From: Tetraselmis striata
Taxonomy: Eukaryota > Chlorophyta > Chlorodendrophyceae > Chlorodendrales > Chlorodendraceae
Length of the DNA: 64,000 bases
NCBI GenBank assembly: GCA_006384855.1
Contig: VCJN01000908.1
Span: forward strand, 1-64,000
Direction of reading: 5' to 3'
Shown here: one piece after another, positions 21,949-31,731 of the stretch
Layout of the letters: each line of letters starts with the position of its first letter
Position numbering within the stretch: position 1 is the stretch's first letter
Notes under the pieces: model-generated
Told to the model about the DNA's origin: nothing
Seen by the model: the letters and a program-made list of their open reading frames with translations, nothing else
Database searches by the model: none
Translations under genes and position numbers: made by a program

Positions 21949-22158
21949 AGCGCTAGTTGGAAGCTGGCGTAAAGGCAGGAGGTGGAGACACCGCCGCGTC
22001 GCGGAGCATCATATCGGGGTGAGGGATGGACGTGGGCACACGGCAATAATAGCGTCCTAGCCGCGTACGGCGGAATTTGTAACGTCGGGTAACACCCGTC
22101 GTACTTAGCCCCGTGAATTAGAATTATTCAGACCTCTATAATTCTCAATGTGACCATA
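21949..22158 (-). repeat. terminal repeat of the DIRS-like element, 5' side
   Basis: Partner of 9212-9412, same orientation, ending with CCTCTATAATTCTCAATGTG. Small differences include an extra AATA and a TTAGAATT insertion. Confidence 0.85.
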
Positions 22159-22820
22159 TGTGTTTGTATGTATGTATTTATGTGTCCACAAAGCAGCATT
22201 CGGTTTGGCGACCTGTGGCGTGCTGGGCACGGATTTAGGCCTTCCCTTTCATTACTTCTGACGCCTATAGCGGTGATGCTAGTAAGAGACCATAACTTGG
22301 CCTAACTGGGCATTCCAGTTCCATCATAGTCGACAGGAATAACCGTACGGGTTAGATTTAATCCATAGTTGTAACAATGCTGTAATAAATAAGCCTTCCA
22401 TGTAATCAATCATTTGCAAACATTGGCCGAAGCACAGCACGCACCGCGCGACGAAGGCGCATCACCAGTACGAGTACAGCACTTCATTAGCAGCAGCAGG
22501 ACGCCGATACTATCGCGATTGCTGCGCGGTACGTTTCGTCGTTTCGTACACTCCGCAGCTGCCGCCCTGACAGCACACCGAGTGGACCGACCGGGACCCG
22601 CCCACTGGACCGGGCCCGGCCGACAGCGCGTCATGACATGCAGGGCATGGGAAACACCAGAGGAGTAGTTGTCAGCCACGGGCGAGAGAGCACGTAGTGC
22701 GCCTAAAAATACCGAAGCGTCCCCTCTCAATCGTCAAAATATAGCCTGCCAGCAACAGTTGCCCGCGGACGCTTGAGAAAACGGAGTGTTATTGCAGTCA
22801 GCTTGCTCAGGGCCGAGGAG
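22159..22820. other. intergenic, presumptive promoter of the next gene
   Basis: No gene recognised. Contains a short T/G-rich stretch (22155-22200) and a GC-rich part (22540-22640). Confidence 0.5.
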
Positions 22821-24230
22821 ATGGCGGTAGTGACTGAGACTGACCGCCGGATCGCCGCCAACGAATTCCAGCTCACGACGGCAGACCTCGACCACGGCGA
22901 CTCGTTGTTGCTGAAGCAGCGACCGTCCAGTGTACTCCCCCCAGGAATCGATCCATCTCTTGGCCTGGAGCACTACTTCGAAGAGTTGTTCTCAATATCG
23001 CCTGGCGAGCTATTCTGCAACGGCGCCACTTTCGGACCCAGGACGCACACCTGGCGTCTTTCGGCTCGCATATCTTGTGTGAACACGCCGGTTCGGACAG
23101 ATGCGCGCTTGCCGAAGGGGTTGGCTACAACACTAATGAATGGCATGCTGGGGGCATGCAAACCGCATGCGTCAACAGTGAATCGGCGATACGACGCTTT
23201 CAGATGCATCGCTATCGCCCTTAGCCTGCACATCGACCGCATCGTGACCCCGCGACGAGCTGCCGGATGTTTTCATCGAGCACGGAACCAGAACTACGAG
23301 CTGACTCAGTATGGCCGACAACTTCTTGAGCGATGTCGGAAGTCCTGGCCGCCGAAAGCTGATTTCACACCTAATGGGCCACTGTGCGAAGAACAGTTTC
23401 CCGAGGCTCCTCCCAGCGAGGACGGGTTGCCGTCTCTTCGAAACGGCCCAGAGGCCACTTCACGGGTGCTGGAAAGCCGTACTGCAGATGTGCCACCAGC
23501 ATGTCAGCAGTTCAATGACCTGCACAGTGTGGGCCACCCAAATGAAGCTCCCGAAGACCTCGTGCGCCTGCTACTCCATGTGCCAGAGTGTAATCGCTCT
23601 CTCAGCAATGTGCTTCAGATTCCAATTTTGAGGGGAGACACCATCGAACATGTCCCTGTGACAAGAGTAGCATCATCTTATCTTAGACCTCCATCGAGTT
23701 CGTTGATGCCCCCACAGCCTGTGCCCCAGGCAGAGATAGTCAACCCTGGGATATGCCCGCATCAGCTTAACTGCAGTTACCTGACAAGTGGGCCAGCGCG
23801 AGTTTTCAACAGCACTCCAGCAGCGTTGAAACGTGGCGGCGACTTCCTGTCCGACGACGGCCCAACACTGCTGAATCAAGAGAGCAGCAAGAGGCCAAAG
23901 CAGGACATGTTGCGATCTCCGTTTGAGGCCGTCACAGCCCTTACAGAATCTGATCGAGCAAGTTATAATGCTAACAACACAGGGTGTATGCCAGACCTGT
24001 TCACACAATGCAACTCATTCCGCAGCTCCATGCAAATGGCACCAAAAGGCACGATCTCTGAAGAGCTACGAAGCCAAGACATTGCAATTGAACGGGGAGA
24101 GATAAATCAAACCTGCTTGCATTGGGACCCTGTTGCTCCGTTTGACACATCAGCTGTGGCGGCTACGGCAACTCGATCCCAATCACTGTCAGGGAATAAT
24201 TTTCTTAAGGCACTTGCAAGTGTGGTTTAA
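22821..24230 (+). CDS. unrecognised single-exon protein, 469 aa
   Basis: Open from ATG at 22821 (MAVVTETDRRIAANEF) to TAA at 24230; a longer frame starting at a TTG upstream is less likely. The first 190 residues look folded: an acidic start, then LGLEHYFEELFSISPGELF, RTHTWRLSARISCVN and RRYDAFRCIAIALSLHIDRI, then a basic segment ending KSWPP. The remaining 280 residues are Ser/Pro/Asn-rich and probably disordered, with a basic KRPKQ patch that could be a nuclear signal. No signal peptide or membrane segment. I cannot assign a family; a DNA- or RNA-associated regulator is one possibility, with no direct support. TGTAA follows the stop by about 77 bp. Confidence 0.7.
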   Translation: MAVVTETDRRIAANEFQLTTADLDHGDSLLLKQRPSSVLPPGIDPSLGLEHYFEELFSISPGELFCNGATFGPRTHTWRLSARISCVNTPVRTDARLPKGLATTLMNGMLGACKPHASTVNRRYDAFRCIAIALSLHIDRIVTPRRAAGCFHRARNQNYELTQYGRQLLERCRKSWPPKADFTPNGPLCEEQFPEAPPSEDGLPSLRNGPEATSRVLESRTADVPPACQQFNDLHSVGHPNEAPEDLVRLLLHVPECNRSLSNVLQIPILRGDTIEHVPVTRVASSYLRPPSSSLMPPQPVPQAEIVNPGICPHQLNCSYLTSGPARVFNSTPAALKRGGDFLSDDGPTLLNQESSKRPKQDMLRSPFEAVTALTESDRASYNANNTGCMPDLFTQCNSFRSSMQMAPKGTISEELRSQDIAIERGEINQTCLHWDPVAPFDTSAVAATATRSQSLSGNNFLKALASVV

Positions 24231-24306
24231 TATGTCAGCAACAAAATACTCTAGCTCTGAGCTACTCTAGCCCAAACTTTTTGCTGATGTCTGGTGATTC
24301 GCATTT

Positions 24307-24311
24307 TGTAA
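24307..24311 (+). promoter_or_regulatory. possible TGTAA polyadenylation signal
   Basis: TGTAA about 77 bp after the stop of the preceding gene, matching the chlorophyte signal. Confidence 0.3.
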
Positions 24312-26418
24312 CATCATACTATATATTCATCGAAATCACGATGGTATCTACTTGTGCTGGCACAATGGACATGCAGCAGGGTACCTGGCTAGTTTATGTG
24401 ACATGCAGTGTAATGATGAATCCTCAGTGACTTCTGGAATACTATTGGAAACGGCCAGGGGACAGATCTTCAGCAAATATCGCAGAACATATTTACGCAC
24501 CGAGGGTAGTGCAATGCGTTGCGCGCACGGCACCTGATGAAATTGCTGTACCTCATCAACGTGATCATGTGACCTAACGGAGGAGGGACACGTCGTGGGA
24601 GGATGGCATATGAATGCCTAGACAAGCGCTACATGATACTTGGTGACAAAGGTAGTCCATATATGTGCAAAGCATGCTGGAGACATGAATCGGTATGTGC
24701 GTGTCAGCGTCTGTTCTTCGCAGTATCTGCTGGCTTGTTTCATAGTAATGGACAATAAACTGCTATTCTTACTGACTGTGTATAGAAAGAAGAGATAAAT
24801 AGATTTCGCAGTTTGGCTGGGCGTTTTTCTTATACTTCCCTCCGCATTGAGATTATTGAGTAAGACACTAATCTACATTGCACGTTTTGAGTCTTGACGA
24901 TAAAATAGATAAAATCTGAACTTCAATTCTAATTTTCATTTTGGATGTGTGCAAGAAGTGAGTGTCAGGTCATGTCGTCATGACGTACTACCATTGGAGT
25001 CTAGATGTCTAACAATCTGTGTATGTGCCGTGACACGCGCTGTGTGTAATTTGATCCGATGCATGCCGTGTTGGTCTTTGCATTTACATACGCCCAGTCT
25101 CATCCCAGGACCGGAATGACGCATGTCATGCGTTGCTCTGGTCGTAACAGGGTCATAGGTTTTCATGGAAAGCCAGACAAGAGGTACGTGCTTCTCGTGT
25201 ATATATGGATTCAATCTATATCACGCCATGATTACAGCTCAAAGCTCCATATTTTCCTACTCAAGTGTAATGTAATCTGTATTTATGTTGTCCTGATGCT
25301 GTGGTACAAAATAAGGGAGGGGGTGATGACCGCTTTGTGGGGGAGTTTACATACGGCGCCTGCGGCGCGAGGCGGACCCCCGCGGCAGCAGCGCGCATGG
25401 ACATGGCGCCCCTCTGCGACATGGCGCGCAGGGCGTCGGGCTACGACAGCATATCTTTTCCCATATATGCTGCCAACAGCTGCCGATAAGAGAAGTCTTA
25501 TTGTCTTACTATTAATTTAGGATGGCAAAGCAATAAACATATAAGCCGCTACCAGTTTAGCCAGTATCAATGTCTTTCATCAGCATTATTGCCAAGAATG
25601 TTCCTTCCTGTCTACACGTATTACAAACAGACATTTCGTCGACAGTGACGGACTGAACCGCGCGCGCTGTCTTGCGCATACTGCCCGTATCGGGCATAAA
25701 TCCCTTTTTAGTACTAAGGCTTGGTTAGTACATATGCATATACCAGCTGACTGGGTAGAGCGGTCGTCTCGTATGCGAGAGACCCGGGTTCGATTCCTGG
25801 CCGATGTAGTCGCTATTTCGGCAATATCGGCCCGGCGTGTCCCGGGTTTACTCGGTTGATGCATTATCCCTTCGGGGTTCGAATGAGGCAATGGTCTACT
25901 GGCTATGCCAGACCTACGACTGCAGTTGGCGCACGAGGTCAAGTGCTGGTGCGGCTTCGGCCGATGTCCCGGGGCGAACTTTACTTAAACTTTTACCAGC
26001 TGACTCCCCTTCCGCCGCCGCTTAAATTATTAGTCGCAATTCGCAGCCCGATTTCGCCGATTATTCGTCTAGCCGTATAATGATAAAGGATAATCGTCGG
26101 ACTCTCGGACAGTCCCAGAGCAGCGCTATCAGCTTATTCGTCCGTGGGATCCGTTGAGTAGTCACATCATGCTGCTTTGCCCTGTTTTCATCGCACGATC
26201 GTGTCGATGGATGTCATCAGCACTTCGTCCCCGATTCCGGTATCGGCCTTTCGAGTCTGAATATACATTCTCAAATATTTAGTCGCTACCCTTTGGCCAC
26301 TGCTCGCCTCATAGCACAAAACAACGCGGCAGGCCCCATCTGCGTTTCACGGCGGGTGGGCAGACGTCCGGCGGTGCAGCAGTAGGTGATCAGACCTACA
26401 TTCGCGAGACCTCGCCAT
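24312..26418. other. intergenic; one tRNA-like sequence
   Basis: No protein gene recognised. AT-richer to about 25300, then a GC-rich patch (25350-25450). Holds the tRNA-like sequence listed next and a further GGGGTTCGAATG B-box-like string at 25875. Confidence 0.5.
25737..25808 (+). pseudogene. tRNA-like sequence (SINE or tRNA pseudogene)
   Basis: A D-arm with an A-box (AGCTGACTGGGTAGAGCGG), an anticodon-like loop CTCGTAT (CGT, threonine) and a T-arm with a B-box (GGGTTCGATTCC, five paired bases) are correctly spaced. The 5' bases do not pair with CCGATGT at the 3' side, so there is no acceptor stem and this is probably not a working tRNA. TACCAGCTGACT at its start recurs at 25994-26005. 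Confidence 0.6.
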
Positions 26419-27007
26419 ATGCTTGAGAGAGATGCGACGCGCAGGGGATCCGACACGGCCCCGACGACCCCCGCCCCCCAGCAATGCCCGTCGAAAGCAG
26501 CAGTGCCACGGCGCTCGGCGTTGCATGACAGAGAGTTAGAGGAGGTGAAGGAGGCGCTGCTGGAGGCACAGGACGAAGCTACGGAGCTTCGTAACAGAAA
26601 CCAGGGGCTTCGGGGAGAACTCGCCGAGCTGAGGGAGGGCACAAGGTATGCATGGTCGCAAAGCACGCGGGCTCAGCAGGCATCGTCGACACCTGAAGAT
26701 AGAGTCGACTGGTAAATAAAGAGATTGCTATGAACCTCAATAGACGATTGATTATTGCTGCAGTGGAGACTGTCATCAGTGTCACGACGAGTGCAAGCAC
26801 AACGCTCGCAGCTAGTTTGTTGATATTTTCATCATGGCGTAGCATCGCGCCATCGTCGATTACTATGGTCATATGCCAATAATACTCGTCCTCACGGCAG
26901 TATGGCGGGATTGTGCAAAAACTTTGAACCAGTGGCGTCAGCCAAACTGGTAGGGTTGCCTCAGCAAAGTGCAGATCATTGCAAAGGACTGTGCGGAAAA
27001 CTGGAAC

Positions 27008-27049
<42 letters not shown>

Positions 27050-30000
27050 TATAGGTGGTTGAGTAGATAGTACTGACGTCACAGCCGCCCAACAGCTGTT
27101 CGGGATGAGGGGGTGCACTATACACACATGAATAATATTCGTGCCAAGCCGATCCGATCGCACTACGCGGCTGACCTGCGAGTCTCTGCTTGCAGGAACG
27201 CAGAGATTCTCAACCGGGAGGCACAAGAAAATCTCAAAGCTCAGCTGAGACAATTGCAGTCGGAGCACGCATTCCTGCAAGGACAGTGCGAAGACAGAAA
27301 GCAGCGCGAGGAGACCATCATCAGCACTCGATGTGAGCAGGTCAACAAACTCCGAGAAGAGGTGTACGGTCTCAAGGATCAACTGCAGGAGAAAGAGGCC
27401 GACTTATGCCGCGTTAAGCGCACCAACAAGACCCTTCAGGCATGTGACACCATATATCTGCAATGCTATCTCATTGCTTGTTTTCCATATCGACACACTA
27501 GGCAGCTTACAGCATGCGCTCTTTGTGCAATTCGAAATAAACTTCACATCCCTAGGAGCAGATGCTGCTAATATCAAGACTGGAAGATGAGCTGCAAGCC
27601 GCCAAGCAAGCTGTTGAAGATCTTGCTGATGCAGAAGCTTCCCATCGTGAACAGGCAACACTCCTTCAATCCAAAATCAAGGTAATGCAACTTGCACCAA
27701 TCAATCTATCCCATCATGATCACCGTGGTTGCTCACATGCCCATTACCCACATTGCTCACATGCTCATTGTTATACCGCCACGCTTGCTGATGAATCACA
27801 TACAGCAATACTTAATACATGAGTATTGCCAGGTGACAGCTGGCTTGGTTAACGGTCTCATACAATCTCATTGGTTGCGGGCAACGACCACTTTGACACT
27901 TCTTTCCCCATGTCAAGTTAGCCACAATTGAGATAAGACAGAGATATCCTGGCTTGCGCATGTGTCTGCCCCCCTGGCTGTGGGGAAGGAAAGAGGCCGG
28001 TTGTGTTCCGGAAAGTGTCAGAAAATAAACTACCTTCGCTAATGTCCAACGGGTTGTTATTCACAGTGTCTTTTGTAGGGTGTAGATGTGCTTGTTACAG
28101 TGCATATGCTGTTCATGCATATTTACCAAATCACAGCACCGTGGGGACACGTGTTTGTTTTCTATGGTTCGGTTTTGAACCCTCTTGAATCATATTTGTC
28201 TTCAATGATATGCTGCGACTCATCGTGCATGCATATTTTGAGCACACAATAACAGCCAGGATATTCTTTGATATGAGAAAAGGGAGCCTTGGACTCTGCA
28301 GATGCGCGCATCAAGAGGACAGAGCAGCTTGAAGCCCAGCTGAAGGTGCGGTGCAATAGCCAGCCATAATACGGGCACTTGCATTGCTTGTTTGGTATTA
28401 CATCCATCTGTCGAATAAGGACAAAGACACTTCAATACTGCCCCTTGCTATGCCTTTTATGTTTCAATGATAGGCGGTCTGACCTATGTAGCTACCCCAA
28501 AAACCGAAAGACTTAAGAATCATACTTCAATTTCAAATATCAGAAACAATATTTGACTTTAACAATGCCCTAGCACCTAGGAGCAATCCTAAGTCCTACC
28601 ACACATTATTGAGTGCATGAGAGATTCTTTTCACCGTGAGATCATATTTGGCAACACTTTATTGTGCTGATTTATTCAGATCTATCACAAATTTCTTCCA
28701 ACACTACCGGTACTGCTCGCGTGAGGAAAATGGGCTGAATGACATAACTTGCGGGTAGAGAGTTTTGGGAGCACGATATCCCAGTTTCAAAATCCAACAG
28801 CAGGAATCCAAAATCTTGCCCACGTTAAGGAGGTGACCCTGTAAACTTGAGTGACTGGGCAACATCCGGGCAACCTGGGTGCAATTAAGGGTAGTCTTAG
28901 TCTATGCGCAAACTTTTGCCATGCGCACCTGCCTGCGTGCATTGGGAATGCCAACGTCAAGGAGGTCGCCCTCTTGGGGATCGCCTACCTATGACCTCCT
29001 TGGCAATGGTGATGCCCTACAGCGCGGGGTTGTATAATGTGCTTGATTGTGTTGATTAAGGGCATTGTTGCAGCGGCAATGGCCGCCACAAACCACACAC
29101 ATTGTGTCTACAACCTGATGGGCCTGGAAATGAATATTTGCGTGTTTGTTATCCTAAGAAAATCGTATTTCGAACCATATTCAAACCTATTTAGGGATAA
29201 CCTTCTGACAATTTTCTTTCGTTGAGATTTTGGATCCCTTTGCAATCCTTTATGCTGCAAATTCATGTTTTAACCAGGAGAGCCAGAAAAGAGAGAAAAC
29301 TCTTCATGCGAGTGTTGATGAGCTGCGCGCCAAGCTTGCTGCAACAGACCGATTGGTGAAGCTTGGGAAAGATCGGCTGGAAGCTGATGCAAAGACACGA
29401 GGGAAGTGGGCGCAGTCGCTGAAGGAACATGATGCCTTGCGGGACCTGTTGCAAGAGTGTGATGCCAATCTATGTTCCATGGAGAAGGTGATACAGAGTA
29501 TTGGCTCGCCTATCACGTGCTGCTGCAACATTATATTCACGATTCCTGCTTCTATGCATTGGCATATACCAAAAGCTGCGTGAATATGTTTCCGTCTGCG
29601 GCTGTAGTTACTGACGCGAAGTGCACATCGTCAATAACTCGAACGACGATCGGTAGTCATCAATAGGGGGAACTTGCTACTGATTACTTGCCCATTTTGC
29701 TGTGCAGGATCAGAAAGATCAGAACGTGGGGATGAGTGAACCATCTCCTGCTGCTGCAAGTTGTCAACAAAGCAACCAGTCGGAACTTGCGCAGAAGGCA
29801 CTACAGGATCTTGTGCACAAGATAGGGTCCTTGACAGAACAGACACAGAGAAACGCAGCGGACGCCAGCAGCATATCAATCTGCAATGTAGCACAACGCG
29901 TATTTGAAGGTCTCCACGCAATTTTCACAAGTATGCCAAGCCAGGAGTCACCTTGCGCATTGAATGTCCTGGCCGCGACCAGCACTGGAGTGCGGCCTTC

Positions 30001-30823
30001 AAAGAGACCACTGTGTGACACACACCTTGAACATATGACAGATGCGCTGCTGGTACGCCCGGCCCTCCACTGCCTGGTGGCTTTCACCATGATGACGTCC
30101 CTGATTTCCTTCGCTTTGTCCGGAGTTGTAATTTTGGCTCAAGGAAAACATGAACCGGGTCATCTCGTGGTGCTCAATTTCCTCATTGGCATGAGATATT
30201 CACATTTTGATTGCTGAGGAATCTCTCCACTTAATTTTAGATACAGGACACACATAATTTCCCATCACGCTTCATTTAATGTTATACAGCAATCTACAGA
30301 TGTGCAGCGTTACGCGCAACATCCTGAAGGACGGCGCTCCTTAGAACCTCACAGGTGCAAGAGTTTGCATATGCATGCCGGACTTGACGAGCACTGTCGC
30401 CGCTGCTGCGCACAGGTGCAGGAGGACGACAGTGCCAGTATGGAGGGCCATGGAGGGAATGATGCTGCTGGCACACTTGACAATGACAGCCACCTAGCCA
30501 AGGCGCATCGTGTGGCTAATCGAAACAAGCTCCCGCGTACGTCTGGGAATCATCAACATGATCATCCTGAAGATGAAAAGCGTCACACGAGTCAGCATGA
30601 CGACGATGTGTCTGATAAAATCTTTGATGCTTCCAGCATGAGGTACGAGAATCACAGCAAGGATCCTGTGCCATCAGCATCCCAGGACACCAGGCGCAAG
30701 CCAGATTTCCTCAAAACTTCTGCTGCATCGGATCCACCAGCAGCTAGCGGAACCGCTGGTACCCATAGCCCGCTCGATGTGATTGGAGATCTCTTTCCAT
30801 CCATTGGCGGTGACTATGCGTAG
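26419..30823 (+). CDS. seven-exon coiled-coil protein, about 582 aa
   Basis: Proposed exons: 26419-26645, 27196-27439, 27556-27681, 28283-28345, 29278-29487, 29708-30052, 30290-30823. All phases agree. Intron 2 uses a GC donor (CAG/GCATGT). Exons 1-5 code heptad-rich helices (RELEEVKEALLEAQDEATEL, LKAQLRQLQSEHAFLQ, VNKLREEVYGLKDQLQEKEA, ISRLEDELQAAKQAVEDLAD, DRLVKLGKDRLEADAK), a long parallel coiled coil. Exon 6 continues with shorter helices. Exon 7 is polar and His/Asp/Ser-rich, with a Cys/His cluster (HAGLDEHCRRCCAQ), and is probably disordered. No motor or membrane segment. Likely a structural or scaffold protein (centrosomal, basal-body or golgin-like are options), not more closely identifiable. 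Exon 4 is the least certain since it is only 21 codons. Confidence 0.75.
27009..27047 (+). repeat. (GA)n microsatellite in intron 1
   Basis: Pure AG dinucleotide run inside the first intron of the coiled-coil gene. Confidence 0.95.
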
Positions 30824-31731
30824 CTAGTGCTGCTTGCAACAAGTTCCTGTGTGACTGTGTGACCGCAATAATGCCACCCTGGAAGAATGAACCATTGTGT
30901 GCTTCGTGTTCAATGACAACACCCAGCGGAAGAAGGGTGGAAGTATGAATAAGTGCCAATATCTTGTACAAAGATCGAGGCATCATTTTGCAATCAGACC
31001 ATGTGCAGTCAGCAGTTGTGCGTACTCTTAAGCAGCTGCCACAACACTGGGCTGTACGGAAAGGGAGCTATGTCACATCGTGTCTCCTGTACACTGAACA
31101 CAATATAAGAGTAGAATCCAGTGTATACTTCAAATGGCGTGCCATATCTCAATGGGAATTCCTATCATGGTCCGGCAAGTGCACGCGCGTGACAGCACAT
31201 GCTATTCAGGAGCCTCCATGTATGAATGAAGGCAGAACTGCAGATATCAATTTGTCAAAATGCATATCACAGATGTATGTGAATGCTCAATAAGGTGCAT
31301 TGCTTTGAGCTGATAGTGCCGCACAGCTCATATCTATCAGGCAAATGGCAGCCATCAGGTCGCTTTTTAATAATTTGAACTACAATTAATGTCACGACTA
31401 TTCATGGAATATCTAATGCATCGAGCCGCTGGATTCAAACAGACGAGGCTGCCTGGTGGTGGAAGGGGTACCTACCATTGAGATAGGTACCTTGGAGAAG
31501 ATGGGACCCTGTGAACCTAATTGATCATCTACACTAATGCTAATTTAATTTGAAGTATGTGTACCTCTGTCCCTCCCACTGAAGCTCTTCACCAATGCTG
31601 CCTCCGGGCGTTCAATCGAGAATGGAACGTCTGAGATACGCTCTGCCTGGACCACCAGAGTGGCGAGCTCTTGCTGCGACGACACTGGCACGTTTGCCAG
31701 AATCGGCCACAGGGCCCGGAGCTTATCGCCC
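30824..31731. other. convergent intergenic region and 3' ends
   Basis: Lies between convergent genes. The minus strand of 31545-31770 still looks coding (see the HET-like gene). About 31455-31495 holds a GGTACCTACC / GGTAGGTACC-type inverted pair. Nothing else is recognised. Confidence 0.5.

Larger units (their letters stand above)
9212..22158 (-). mobile_element. DIRS-like retrotransposon split by an 8.2-kb insertion
   Basis: Read on the minus strand the parts run in order: terminal repeat (22158-21949), gag-like ORF (21844-20900), reverse transcriptase (20846-19947), insertion (19934-11759), RNase H (11758-10716), tyrosine recombinase (10682-9505), terminal repeat (9412-9212). The reverse transcriptase stops at the codons for HLGV and the other half restarts with LGVDIDSASG, so removing the insertion restores a continuous reverse transcriptase to RNase H region. 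Without the insertion the element is about 4.8 kb, a normal DIRS size. Terminal repeats in the same orientation suggest a split-direct-repeat (PAT-like) arrangement. The copy is dead, with several frameshifts and stops. Confidence 0.7.

Noticed and set aside
9212..22158. The two ~200-bp repeats as LTRs of an ordinary LTR retrotransposon
   Set aside because: The element between them encodes a tyrosine recombinase and DIRS-type RNase H connector, not an integrase.
22773..22820. Extending the 469-aa protein upstream
   Set aside because: The extension would start at TTG; the first ATG at 22821 is preferred.
25737..25808. Functional tRNA-Thr gene
   Set aside because: The 5' bases do not pair with the 3' side, so there is no acceptor stem.
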